A DNA stretch of 64,000 nt from an uncultured Eubacteriales bacterium (lineage in GTDB: Bacteria > Bacillota > Clostridia > Oscillospirales > Oscillospiraceae): positions 24,461 to 88,460 of the forward strand of contig UQZR01000008.1 of the NCBI GenBank assembly GCA_900545585.1, written 5' to 3'. Positions within the stretch are counted from its first letter, which is position 1, and every line of letters starts with the position of its first letter. The notes beneath the pieces are model-generated. The model was not told where the DNA came from. It saw nothing but the letters and a program-made list of their open reading frames with translations, and searched no databases. Positions 33,570 to 41,775 of this stretch are shown piece after piece. The position numbers were made by a program, and so were the translations under genes.

Positions 33570-34436
33570 TTGAAAAAGCTCTATGACGGGGTGCAGCGCT
33601 TCTGCGCCGCCCACCCCCGCTTTGGTATTCCCAATCTGATGCGCGTCATCGTCATCGGCAACGCGGCGGTGTATATCCTGTCCATGCTGACAATGTACAC
33701 CAATCCCGCCGCGCTGGACTTTCTCAAATTCAACCTGAACGGTCTGCTCCACGGCGAGATCTGGCGCATCGTGACATTCATCTTCTATCCCAGCGCCAGC
33801 TCCCCGCTGATGCTCATCATCAGCCTGTACTTTTACTACTGGATCGGCTCGACACTGGAGCAGCAGTGGGGCACCGCCAAGTTCAATCTCTACTACTTCA
33901 GCGGTATGCTCCTGACGGTGATCGGCGCCATTCTGGCCAGCCTTATCACCGGCAACAGCTTCATCAGCGTGGCGGGCACCACCTACGTGAACCTGTCCAT
34001 GTTCTTCGCCTTCGCCATGCTGTTCCCCGACACCACGGTGCTGTTCATGTTCTTCCTGCCCGTGAAGATGAAGTGGCTGGCGTATCTGGACGGTGCGCTG
34101 TTCGCCTTCGACATCATCCGCGCCATTGGCCAGCACAACTGGGCAGGCGTGGTACTGCCGGTGGTGGCGCTGCTGAACTTCGCCGTGTTCATCTGGCCGG
34201 AGGTACACTATCTGGCCAACCGCACCAGGCAGCAGTACAGCCCCAGGACCGTGCAGTTCAAGCAGGCGGTAAAGCAGCAGGAGAAGGAAAAGGGCTATCA
34301 CCACAAGTGCGCCGTGTGCGGCCGCACCGACACCGACTACCCCGATCTGCAGTTCCGCTATTGCAGCAAGTGCGCGGGCTACCACTGCTTCTGTCAGGAT
34401 CACATCTTCAACCACGTACACTTCACCGAGGAGTGA
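33570..34436 (+). CDS. Rhomboid-like membrane protein without the catalytic serine motif, with C-terminal zinc-binding tail
   Basis: This 288-residue protein has about six membrane segments in a rhomboid-like layout: LLHGEIWRIVTFIFYP corresponds to the conserved loop 1, and YYWIGSTLEQQWGTAKF to the family's E-x-x-WG segment. Active rhomboids have GxSG in TM4 and a catalytic His in TM6; at those places this protein reads SVAGTTYVNLS and WLAYLDGAL, so it is probably a pseudoprotease. The soluble C-terminus has CAVCGRTD, then CSKCAGYHCFCQDH and HVH, a likely zinc site. Such proteins may bind membrane clients without cutting them. It is monocistronic, closed by a strong terminator. Confidence 0.75.
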   Translation: MKKLYDGVQRFCAAHPRFGIPNLMRVIVIGNAAVYILSMLTMYTNPAALDFLKFNLNGLLHGEIWRIVTFIFYPSASSPLMLIISLYFYYWIGSTLEQQWGTAKFNLYYFSGMLLTVIGAILASLITGNSFISVAGTTYVNLSMFFAFAMLFPDTTVLFMFFLPVKMKWLAYLDGALFAFDIIRAIGQHNWAGVVLPVVALLNFAVFIWPEVHYLANRTRQQYSPRTVQFKQAVKQQEKEKGYHHKCAVCGRTDTDYPDLQFRYCSKCAGYHCFCQDHIFNHVHFTEE

Positions 34437-34439
34437 GTG

Positions 34440-34479
34440 CAAAGCACCCTCCGGCCTGTTGGCCGGAGGGCGCTTTTTT
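34440..34479. terminator. Terminator between rhomboid-like gene and bceB
   Basis: GC-CCTCCGGCC and GGCCGGAGGG-GC pair around TGTT with T7 after; the other side is only weakly A-rich. Confidence 0.88.
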
Positions 34480-34481
34480 GT

Positions 34482-36554
34482 TTATTCACGCTCCACCGCG
34501 CCGCTGACGATGTGGTAGTAGGCATTGGAGGTCAGCTTATAGGCCAGCGTATACAGCAGAGCGAAGGCCACGTAGCAGACGACGGTGGTGCCGATGAGCA
34601 GCGAGGTGTTGCTGAGGTTGAACAGCAGCAGGAGCTTGTGGATGAAGGGGAAGGCGAAGCACAGGTGGACGCCGGACAGGGCCATGGGCAGGAAGAACAC
34701 GGTGAGCAGCTGGGAGTTGATGCTGCGGCGGATGTCCTGCTTCGTCATGCCCACCTTCTGCATGATGGCGAAGCGGCTCTGGTCCTCGTAGCCCTCGCAG
34801 ACCTGCTTGTAGTAGATGATGGACACGGCGGCCAGCGAGAACACCACGCTGAGCATGATACCCAGAAAGAACAGGCCGCCGTAGGCGCCGTAGAAGTCGC
34901 TGCGGTTGGCCGCCAGAGACTCCACCTCCCAGCCGGTGGTGAGGTCGGTCTCCGCGTTGACGTTGTACAGGGCCAATTGCAGCGCGTCCGTCAGGCTCGC
35001 AGGCACGCCGTCCGTCCCATAGGAGGCGGAGCCGCCGTGCTGCGCGTCATCAGGCAGGTCACTGTCGAACTGATAATACCAGCGAAGCTGGACGGAGAGG
35101 TCGCTGTCGGCGGACAGAGCCAGCAGCAGCCGGGCGGCGCTGTCGAAGTCGGGCACCACCACGTAGAGGGACGGGGTGACATCGGCGGCGGCGGCGCCAT
35201 TGACGGCACAGCGGTCCAGCAGGGACTTCACGCGCCACGTGGTATCGCCCACGGTGAACTGCGGGGCCGTGTAGGTCATGCGGTGGCCGTAGACATAGAC
35301 CTCATCACCCGACAGCGTCAGCTCCGTGCCCGTAAGGGCGTTGTAGTCCGGCAGAGAGATCAGGGTCACGCGGGTCACCTCCGCAGTCAGGCCGCCGCTG
35401 TCGCTGACGCTGCGTAATGCGCCATCCGGCGTCAGTATGCCGTAGAGCCATGCGGCGCGGTAATCCTGCACATTGTCGCGGGAGGAGCCCATGGCGTCCG
35501 CGGCGTCCGCCACGGCGGCGCGGAGGATGTCCAGATGCGCTTCGTCCATCTGGTCCAGCCGGTCGCCGAAATAGCACTCCACGCCGATGTCACGGGGGTA
35601 GCGCTGGTGCAGGGCGTCCTCCACGCCGTAGTACATGCAGGTGGTGGAGGAGAGCATCACCAGCACCATGGTGGCCAGGACGCAGATGCTGGCAAGACCC
35701 GCGCCGTTGCGCTTCATGCGGTAGGCCATGGAGGAGACGGACACGAAGTGGCGGGGCTGATAGTAGTAGCGGGGGTTCTTCTGGAGCATGCGGCACAGGG
35801 CCACGGAGCCGGTGATGAACAGCAGGTACGTGCCCACAATGACCATGATGACCGCCACGAAGAACCAAGTCAGTGCCTCCAGCGGCTCGCGGATGGACAC
35901 GGCCAGCCAGTACGCGCCGCCCAGCAGGGCGATGCCCAGCACGGCCAGTGCCCACCTGGCGCGGGGCGGCTTCTCGCCTACGGATTCGCTGCGCAGCAGG
36001 ACCACGGCGCTGACGCGGTGCAGTTCCCACAGGGAGCGCAGGAAGATCAGAGCGTGGATGGCGGCGAACAGGCCCAGCGTCAGAAGCAGCGAGGGGATGC
36101 TGACGGTGAAGGTGTAGGCGATCCGGAGGTGGAGGAGATTCAGCAGGGCCACCTCCGCCAGCTTGGACAGCAGGATGCCCAGCGCCAGACCGATGAGGGT
36201 GGTGGCGCCGCAGGAGAGCAGCGTCTCCCACAGCAGGATGCGGGCGATGTTGCCCTTGCCCATACCCAGCACGTTATACAGGCCGAACTCCCGGCTGCGG
36301 CGGCGGATCAGGAACGAATGGGTGTAAAAGAGGAAGATCAGGGCGAAAAAAGCGATGACCACGCTGCCGAGGCTCATGATCAGGGCCGTGCTGCGGCCGC
36401 CGGACATCTGAGGCAGTACAGAGGACACCGACAGGCCCATGAGGATGTAGAACATGGCGGTGACGCCGGTGCAGGTCAGCAGGTACGGCAGGTACAGCCG
36501 GCGGTTCTGCTTCATGCCCGTCCACGCCAGACGGGGGTAAAATCCGCGGTTCAT
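34482..36554 (-). CDS. Bce-type ABC transporter permease (FtsX-like)
   Basis: This 690-residue permease has the BceB architecture: four N-terminal membrane segments with an FtsX domain (GLYNVLGMGKGNIARI follows TM2), a further group of segments, a large extracytoplasmic domain of about 220 residues (about 330-560), and a last FtsX domain with QVCEGYEDQSRFAIMQKVGM. BceB-type permeases bind peptide antibiotics at lipid II cycle intermediates and also pass the signal to a partner histidine kinase. Its start overlaps the ATPase stop as ATGA. Together with the three genes upstream it makes a complete sensing and resistance module. Confidence 0.9.
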   Translation of the reverse strand: MNRGFYPRLAWTGMKQNRRLYLPYLLTCTGVTAMFYILMGLSVSSVLPQMSGGRSTALIMSLGSVVIAFFALIFLFYTHSFLIRRRSREFGLYNVLGMGKGNIARILLWETLLSCGATTLIGLALGILLSKLAEVALLNLLHLRIAYTFTVSIPSLLLTLGLFAAIHALIFLRSLWELHRVSAVVLLRSESVGEKPPRARWALAVLGIALLGGAYWLAVSIREPLEALTWFFVAVIMVIVGTYLLFITGSVALCRMLQKNPRYYYQPRHFVSVSSMAYRMKRNGAGLASICVLATMVLVMLSSTTCMYYGVEDALHQRYPRDIGVECYFGDRLDQMDEAHLDILRAAVADAADAMGSSRDNVQDYRAAWLYGILTPDGALRSVSDSGGLTAEVTRVTLISLPDYNALTGTELTLSGDEVYVYGHRMTYTAPQFTVGDTTWRVKSLLDRCAVNGAAAADVTPSLYVVVPDFDSAARLLLALSADSDLSVQLRWYYQFDSDLPDDAQHGGSASYGTDGVPASLTDALQLALYNVNAETDLTTGWEVESLAANRSDFYGAYGGLFFLGIMLSVVFSLAAVSIIYYKQVCEGYEDQSRFAIMQKVGMTKQDIRRSINSQLLTVFFLPMALSGVHLCFAFPFIHKLLLLFNLSNTSLLIGTTVVCYVAFALLYTLAYKLTSNAYYHIVSGAVERE

Positions 36555-37315
36555 CGTGCGTCACCGCCTGCCTGCAGCATGGTCAGGGTGTCGGAGATGA
36601 CCTGATAGAAGCCGGCGTCGCTGCTGTCGCCGCGGTAGACCTGATGGAACACCTCGCCGTCCTTGATGAACAGCACGCGGCCGGCGCGGCTGGCCGCCTT
36701 GACGGAGTGGGTGACCATGAGGATGGTCTGGCCCCGGCGGTTCACGTCGCCGAACAGCGTCAGGAGCTCATCGGTGGCCCGGGAGTCCAGTGCGCCGGTG
36801 GGCTCGTCCGCCAGCAGCAGGCGGGGCTGGGTGATAAGTGCGCGGGCCACGGCGGCGCGCTGCTTCTGGCCGCCGGACACCTCGTAGGGGTACTTTTTCA
36901 GCAGGTCCGCGATGCCCAGCTGGTCCGCCAGAGGACGCAGGCGGTCACGCATCTCGCTGTACGGACGGCCCGCCAGCACCAGCGGCAGATAGATGTTGTC
37001 CTCCAGCGAGAAGGTATCCAGCAGGTTGAACTCCTGAAACACGAAGCCCAGATGGTCACGGCGGAAGGCGGCGGCATCCGCCTCCTTCACGGCGGACAGG
37101 TCACGTCCGTCCAGACGCACCGTGCCGGCGGTAGGGGTATCCAGCGCCGCCAGAATGTTCAGCAGCGTGGTCTTGCCGGAGCCGGATTCGCCCATGATGG
37201 CCACATATTCGCCCTGCTCCACCGTGAACTCCACGTTGTGCAGGGCCTCCACGCGGCTGCCGCCGAAGCGGGTGGTATACACCTTGCGCAGACCGCTGAC
37301 TTCCAGAATCGACAT
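36551..37315 (-). CDS. Bce-type ABC transporter ATP-binding protein
   Basis: This 254-residue ATPase has Walker A GESGSGKTT at residues 42-50, Q-loop FVFQEFNLLDTFSL, signature VSGGQKQR and Walker B LLLADEPTGALDS. It is of the MacB/LolD/BceA class that powers mechanotransmission, not bulk transport. The start at 37315 follows AAAGGAGG. The promoter just upstream has a fair -10 (TATACT, 37351-37346) but a poor -35, and a BceR-like box lies further up, as expected for an activated promoter. Confidence 0.93.
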   Translation of the reverse strand: MSILEVSGLRKVYTTRFGGSRVEALHNVEFTVEQGEYVAIMGESGSGKTTLLNILAALDTPTAGTVRLDGRDLSAVKEADAAAFRRDHLGFVFQEFNLLDTFSLEDNIYLPLVLAGRPYSEMRDRLRPLADQLGIADLLKKYPYEVSGGQKQRAAVARALITQPRLLLADEPTGALDSRATDELLTLFGDVNRRGQTILMVTHSVKAASRAGRVLFIKDGEVFHQVYRGDSSDAGFYQVISDTLTMLQAGGDAR

Positions 37316-37345
37316 AAAAACGACCTCCTTTTGTTTGCAGGTCAC

Positions 37346-37374
37346 AGTATAGCAGGGGCGGGAAACGGCTGCCA
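37346..37374 (-). promoter_or_regulatory. Probable activated promoter of the Bce ABC genes
   Basis: On the minus strand TATACT (37351-37346) sits 17 nt from TGGCAG (37374-37369), a poor -35. Weak -35 boxes are typical for promoters that need a response regulator. Confidence 0.5.
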
Positions 37375-37405
37375 TAGCGTTGGCTTACATTTCCCGCCCG
37401 TATTC

Positions 37406-37419
37406 TAACAGAATTGTAA
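37406..37419. promoter_or_regulatory. BceR-like binding site
   Basis: TAACA-GAAT-TGTAA matches the reported BceR-type consensus TNACA-N4-TGTAA exactly. It lies between bceS and the ATPase gene, about 32 nt upstream of the -35 region. Confidence 0.6.
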
Positions 37420-37431
37420 GATTTCAGACGC

Positions 37432-38424
37432 TCACTCCAGAGGGCCGGTGCGGCGGCTCAGGTCCAGACGCAGCACGGTGCCCTCCCCTGCCGCAGACGA
37501 TGCGGTGATGGTATGCCCCAGGTCGCGGCAGATGCGGCGGCAGAGGTACAGACCGATACCGCTGGCCTGCCGGTAGGTGCGGCCGTTGCGGCCCGTGTAG
37601 CCGCGATCGAAGATGCGGGGCAGATCCTCCGCCGTGATGCCGATACCGGTGTCGCGGATGCAGAGGGTGGCAGGGGCCTCCGCGTCGATGGTGATGCTGC
37701 CGCCCTCCGGCGTGTATTTCAGGGCGTTGGACAGTACCTGCTCCACCACGAAGCCCAGCCACTTCTCGTCTGTCACCACCGACAGATGCAGCGGCTCATA
37801 GTGCAGGGTGAGCTTACGGTCGATGAACTCTCCCGCGAATTTCCGCAGGCTCTGGCGGATGATGCCGTCCAGATCGCAGGCGCGGATCACATAGTCGCTG
37901 GTCCCCTCGTCCAGGCGCAGGTACATCAGCACCATGTCCACGTACTGCTCGATGCGCAGCAGCTGGCTCATGAGCCGGCGGGCATTGGGGGTGTCGTCCG
38001 GCTGGAGGGTCAGGCGCATGGCGGCGATGGGGGTCTTGATCTGATGGACCCAGGCGGTGTAGTAGTCCACCATCTCCCGATAACGGGCGGCGTCGGCCGT
38101 CTCCCGCTCCGATGCGGCGCGGCGCAAGGCGGCGATGGCGGCCATGCAGTCGGCCTCCCCAATGGAGGCGGGTTCCGGCAGGTCCATGAGCTGGGCGTTA
38201 GCCGCCGTCTGGAGCTCCGAGAGCTTCCGGTGGCGGCGGAGGGTACGGGTATAGTCCCAGACTGCGGCGGCCAGACACAGCAGCAGGCTCAATAACGCAG
38301 GGTAGGCCACTGCCGCCAGCGGCAGGCCATACAGAGCAAAGCCGGCCGCCAGCAGGCCCCAGCTCAGGATGAACAGTAATATCGCCAGACGGTGCTGGCG
38401 GAGGTAGCGTCTGAAAAATTCCAT
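37432..38424 (-). CDS. Bce-type intramembrane-sensing histidine kinase
   Basis: This 330-residue kinase has two membrane segments close together (about residues 12-32 and 38-56) with almost no extracellular loop, so it cannot sense ligands alone; kinases like this rely on the ABC permease. The phosphoacceptor is His127 in WVHQIKTPIAAMRL, the HQIKTP form typical of BceS. ATP-binding motifs N (VLSNALKYTPEGG), G1 (CIRDTGIGI) and G2 (RQASGIGLYLCRRI) follow. It lies 24 nt after the response regulator gene. Confidence 0.92.
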   Translation of the reverse strand: MEFFRRYLRQHRLAILLFILSWGLLAAGFALYGLPLAAVAYPALLSLLLCLAAAVWDYTRTLRRHRKLSELQTAANAQLMDLPEPASIGEADCMAAIAALRRAASERETADAARYREMVDYYTAWVHQIKTPIAAMRLTLQPDDTPNARRLMSQLLRIEQYVDMVLMYLRLDEGTSDYVIRACDLDGIIRQSLRKFAGEFIDRKLTLHYEPLHLSVVTDEKWLGFVVEQVLSNALKYTPEGGSITIDAEAPATLCIRDTGIGITAEDLPRIFDRGYTGRNGRTYRQASGIGLYLCRRICRDLGHTITASSAAGEGTVLRLDLSRRTGPLE

Positions 38425-38448
38425 AGTTCTCCTTATGTCAGTCCTGTG

Positions 38449-39126
38449 TCAGTCCTGCGCCACCAGATAGCCCACGCCGTGGCGGGTGGTGATGAAATCC
38501 TCCAGCCCCGAGGCGGTCAGCTTCCTGCGCAGGCGGTTGACGTTGACCGTCAGGGTATTCTCGTCCACGAAGCTGTCCGTCTCCCACAGGGTCTGCATCA
38601 GCTTTTCACGGCTGACCACCTGTCCCGCCCGCTCCATAAGGCACAGCAGGATGCGGTACTCGTTTTTCGTCAGGTCGACGGACGCGCCGCCGTACTCCAG
38701 CTTCTGCACGTCCGTGCGCAGGCGGGCCCCGCGGCACACCGGCACCGGCGGCTGCACCGCAAAGTCGTAGGTGCGGCGCAGCAGGGCCTGCACCTTGGCC
38801 ATCAGCACGTTCCGGTCAAAGGGCTTGGCGATGAAATCGTCGGCGCCCATGTTCATGGCCATGACGATGTTCATATTGTCCGCCGCCGAGGACAGGAAGA
38901 TGATGGGCACGCGGCTGGTGCGGCGGATCTGGCGGCACCAGTGGTAGCCGTCGAAAAACGGCAGAGAGATGTCCAGCAGAATGAGGTGCGGGCCGTAGGC
39001 CGCGGCCTCCTCCGCCACGCGGCGGAAATCCGAGACGCAGCGGGCCTCCAGCGCCCAGGACTCCGCCTGTTCACAGACGGCCTGCGCGATGGCGGCGTCG
39101 TCCTCCACGATGAAAATACGGTACAT
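38449..39126 (-). CDS. Bce-type OmpR-family response regulator
   Basis: This 225-residue regulator has a receiver domain with acidic pair Glu8/Asp9/Asp10, phosphoacceptor Asp52 (LILLDISLP) and Lys near 103 (FIAKPFDRN), and an OmpR-type winged-helix domain (DLTKNEYRILLCLMER, then NRLRRKL and ITTRHGVGYLVA). It should activate the downstream ABC genes through the box at 37406-37419. It is the first gene of the four-gene module, with its own promoter. Confidence 0.94.
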   Translation of the reverse strand: MYRIFIVEDDAAIAQAVCEQAESWALEARCVSDFRRVAEEAAAYGPHLILLDISLPFFDGYHWCRQIRRTSRVPIIFLSSAADNMNIVMAMNMGADDFIAKPFDRNVLMAKVQALLRRTYDFAVQPPVPVCRGARLRTDVQKLEYGGASVDLTKNEYRILLCLMERAGQVVSREKLMQTLWETDSFVDENTLTVNVNRLRRKLTASGLEDFITTRHGVGYLVAQD

Positions 39127-39161
39127 GGCGCTCCCCTCCCCTGCTTCTTCGCTGCCAGTTT

Positions 39162-39190
39162 ATTATACCCGACAGGAGGGCCGGTGGCAA
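39162..39190 (-). promoter_or_regulatory. Promoter of the Bce two-component genes
   Basis: On the minus strand TTGCCA (39190-39185) and TATAAT (39167-39162) with a 17-nt spacer. It is divergent from the GntR-operon promoter 36 nt away. Confidence 0.7.
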
Positions 39191-39225
39191 GCCGCCGGAG
39201 CTTACGACTTTTTTAATTTTTGGGG

Positions 39226-39289
39226 TTGACAGCAAACTGTGTTATTCGTATAATACAGTTAACGACCGTATTACACAGCTAATACAGTT
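39226..39289 (+). promoter_or_regulatory. Promoter and operators of the GntR-ABC operon
   Basis: TTGACA (39226-39231) and TATAAT (39249-39254) with a 17-nt spacer are near perfect. An inverted repeat AACTGTGTTAT / ATAATACAGTT (39235-39260, one mismatch) overlaps the spacer and -10. The decamer TAATACAGTT occurs at 39251-39260 and again at 39280-39289, and GTATTA / TAATAC form a second repeat at 39268-39285. These are likely sites for the GntR repressor encoded by the first gene. Confidence 0.75.
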
Positions 39290-39311
39290 TCGCAGAAAGG
39301 AGGCGAGGCGC

Positions 39312-39701
39312 GTGATCTCATTTCAGGACTTCCGACAAACGGACGGCACCCCCATCTATCTCCAGATCGTCCGATACATCCAGCAGGGGCTGGCGGCAGG
39401 CACCATACAGGACGGCGACGAGCTGCCGTCGCGGCGGGTGGTGTCGGCGCTGCTGGCAGTGAATCCCAACACCGTGCAGAAGGCTTTCAAGCTGCTGGAG
39501 GACGAGGGGCTGGCCACGTCCCGTGCCGGAGCCAAGAGCTGTATCCAGGCGTCGCCGCAGCAGATCGAAGCCCTGCGGCAGGCGATGCTGGAGACGGAGA
39601 TGCAGGCCATGGTGGACGCGGCACGGCGCATGGGGCTGAGCCGTGAGGAGGCCCACCGCCTGCTGGACGCACTGTATGACAAGGAGGGAGCGGAGGTATG
39701 A
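39312..39701 (+). CDS. GntR family regulator, YtrA type
   Basis: This 129-residue repressor has an N-terminal winged-helix domain (PIYLQIVRYIQQGLAAG, then GDELPSRRVVSALLAVNPNT and KLLEDEGLATSR) and only a short helical C-terminus of about 45 residues. That size and form define the YtrA subfamily, which controls ABC transporter operons in Firmicutes and often answers to cell-envelope antibiotics. AAAGGAGG lies 9-12 nt before the start; the initiation codon is GTG. Its stop overlaps the next gene start as ATGA. It probably represses its own operon through the repeats upstream. Confidence 0.92.
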   Translation: MISFQDFRQTDGTPIYLQIVRYIQQGLAAGTIQDGDELPSRRVVSALLAVNPNTVQKAFKLLEDEGLATSRAGAKSCIQASPQQIEALRQAMLETEMQAMVDAARRMGLSREEAHRLLDALYDKEGAEV

Positions 39702-40504
39702 GAAAGCATTTATCCGTACTGGGGCTGGCGGCCCGAGGCGCGGTGGGCCGCATACTGCTCATCACGGTGCTGACGGCGGCACTGGCAGGCGCGCTGCTGT
39801 ATCTGGTGCCGGCGCAGACGCCCAGCCAGTCCACGGTATATCCCGACGGGAAGGTCGTGGAGACATATACTCCCAGCGACTACTGTTATCTGCCATCCCG
39901 CACCGGCGTTACGGCGGTGTGCGCCGTGGGACTGGCGGGTGTGATGACGGTGCTGAGTCTCAACGGCTGCGGCTACGGGACAAAGACGGATCTGACCATG
40001 CGGCGGCTGCGCATCGGCGAGGGCGCGGCCAACCTGTGGTGGATGGCGCTGAACGCCGTGTGCCTGCTGTTCTACTGGGCGGTGATGGCGGCGGTGACGG
40101 TGCTGGTATTGCAGCTGCGCATCCGGAACATCGTACCGGACAACGCATTATACACGCCCGGGCGGCAGACGCTGCTGCTGGCGGTGTATGCCAGCAGCTT
40201 CCTGCACCATCTGATGCCCGTGCGGGACACGCTGGTGTGGGCAGAGGACGGACTGCTGCTGGCGCTGTGCGCCGCGGCGGCGGCGCGGTTCTCCCAGGCC
40301 CAGCGCCAGGGAAAATTCAGCATCGCGCCTATTGCGGCGCTGGCACTGACCATCGGCGGCTTCTTCCCGCGGATGGGCGCTGCCTCCACATTCATATGGG
40401 CTTTTGTGGCCGCAGCGGGCGCGGGACTCTGCGTGGTGCTGCTGCAGAAAGGAGAGACGGAGGATGCCGAAAAACAGGACTTCCGCGTGCGGCAGGATGC
40501 TTGA
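39698..40504 (+). CDS. Integral membrane protein of the GntR-ABC operon
   Basis: This 268-residue protein has about six to seven hydrophobic segments (about residues 13-35, 62-84, 108-130, 150-168, 182-196, 205-222 and 232-252) and no recognised domain. Its position between a YtrA-type regulator and an ATPase marks it as a probable permease subunit of an ABC-2-like transporter. It overlaps the regulator by 4 nt and the next membrane protein by about 40 nt, so translation is coupled throughout. Confidence 0.75.
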   Translation: MRKHLSVLGLAARGAVGRILLITVLTAALAGALLYLVPAQTPSQSTVYPDGKVVETYTPSDYCYLPSRTGVTAVCAVGLAGVMTVLSLNGCGYGTKTDLTMRRLRIGEGAANLWWMALNAVCLLFYWAVMAAVTVLVLQLRIRNIVPDNALYTPGRQTLLLAVYASSFLHHLMPVRDTLVWAEDGLLLALCAAAAARFSQAQRQGKFSIAPIAALALTIGGFFPRMGAASTFIWAFVAAAGAGLCVVLLQKGETEDAEKQDFRVRQDA

Positions 40505-41015
40505 GCACGTCCTGCCCCCCAACGTACCGGCGGACACCATGCAGGGCATCATCGTCGGCAGTCTGGCCATCGGCACACTGACGGCTGCCATCGACTTCAC
40601 CGTGCATTACGCCGCGACCTACCGCGGCATGTTCTACTGGGACGGACGGCTGATGGACACGGCGCTGATGGGCCCCTTCTCCGCCTATGTGGAGCCGGTG
40701 GTCATCGTGTTCGGCGTGGTGGTGCTGCTGGCGCTGCTGTCCGCCGTGATGCTGTACAGCTCCTATTATCTGGGCGGGCGCAGCATCTACCTGATGCGCC
40801 GTCTGCCCGATGGGCGGCAGACCCTGCGGCGGCAGGTGTGGACCGCGCCGCTGGTCTGGGCGGTGTGCGCCGTGGCCGCGGCGGCGGTGGTGCTGGGGCT
40901 GTGCTATCTGGCGTGGCGGTTCATCACGCCGGAGCAGTGCATTCCCACGGCGGAGAATATCCAGCGGGTCATGAACGCCATTGCCGCGTCGCCCTATTCG
41001 CACTACTACGGTTAA
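40464..41015 (+). CDS. Second integral membrane protein of the GntR-ABC operon
   Basis: I set the start at ATG 40464 (183 residues), which has AAAGGAG about 10 nt upstream; ATG 40494 is the alternative. There are three or four membrane segments (about residues 28-50, 78-105 and 130-152) and a periplasm-facing aromatic loop YAATYRGMFYWDGR. The segment GGRSIYLMRRLPDGRQTLRRQ after the second helix is of the kind found in small ABC-2 permease partners. No named family is recognised. Confidence 0.7.
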   Translation: MPKNRTSACGRMLEHVLPPNVPADTMQGIIVGSLAIGTLTAAIDFTVHYAATYRGMFYWDGRLMDTALMGPFSAYVEPVVIVFGVVVLLALLSAVMLYSSYYLGGRSIYLMRRLPDGRQTLRRQVWTAPLVWAVCAVAAAAVVLGLCYLAWRFITPEQCIPTAENIQRVMNAIAASPYSHYYG

Positions 41016-41028
41016 GGAGGGATCACAT

Positions 41029-41775
41029 ATGCTTGAGATCAGCCATATCAGCAAGAAATACGGTTCCAAGGAGGCGCTGCACGATGTATCCCTGACGCTG
41101 CCACAGGGGCAGATCGTGGGGCTGTTCGGGGAGAACGGCGCGGGCAAGACCACGCTGATGAAGTGCGTGCTGGGTCTTGTGCGGCACGAGGGCACCGTGA
41201 CGCTGGACGGCGCCGCCATCGACCGCACCAACATCGACCGGCTCAGCTTTGCCACCTGCGAGCACTCGTTTTTCCCCGGGCTGACGGCGGCGGCCCACCG
41301 GGACTTCTACGCCGCCCACTTTCCCCGCTTCAACGACAAGCGGTTCCATGGGCTGATGGAGTTTTTCGATCTGCCCACGGACAAGAAGCTGCGCAGCTTC
41401 TCCGCCGGTATGCAGAACCAGTTCGAGGTCATCATGGCGCTGTCGCAGGGCGCGGACTACATCCTGATGGATGAGCCCTTCGCCGGAAACGACATCTTCA
41501 ACCGCGAGGACTTCTACAAGGTGCTGCTGGGTATCCTGACGGAGCGGGAGACGGTGCTTTTGAGCACCCATCTCATCGAGGAGGTGAAGGACTGCATCTC
41601 CCGGGCCGTACTCATCCGCGAGGGCGGCATCGTGGGGGACTGCTCCGCCGAGGAGCTGGAGGAGTCCGGCAGGGATCTGATGGGCTATATCAAGGAGACG
41701 TATCACTACCGGCCGGAGCGTGTTAGTCAGGCGCTGGATGCCCTGACGGACGGAGAGGAGGGCGAGGACGCATGA
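41029..41775 (+). CDS. ABC transporter ATP-binding protein of the GntR operon
   Basis: This 248-residue ATPase has Walker A FGENGAGKTT (about residues 32-41), a degenerate signature FSAGMQNQF in place of LSGGQ, Walker B ILMDEPFAGNDIFNRED and the H-loop LLSTHLIEEV. Sequence and context match YtrB-like ATPases of GntR-controlled exporters. AAGGAGG precedes the ATG at 41029. Its last four bases overlap the start of the next gene. Confidence 0.9.
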   Translation: MLEISHISKKYGSKEALHDVSLTLPQGQIVGLFGENGAGKTTLMKCVLGLVRHEGTVTLDGAAIDRTNIDRLSFATCEHSFFPGLTAAAHRDFYAAHFPRFNDKRFHGLMEFFDLPTDKKLRSFSAGMQNQFEVIMALSQGADYILMDEPFAGNDIFNREDFYKVLLGILTERETVLLSTHLIEEVKDCISRAVLIREGGIVGDCSAEELEESGRDLMGYIKETYHYRPERVSQALDALTDGEEGEDA

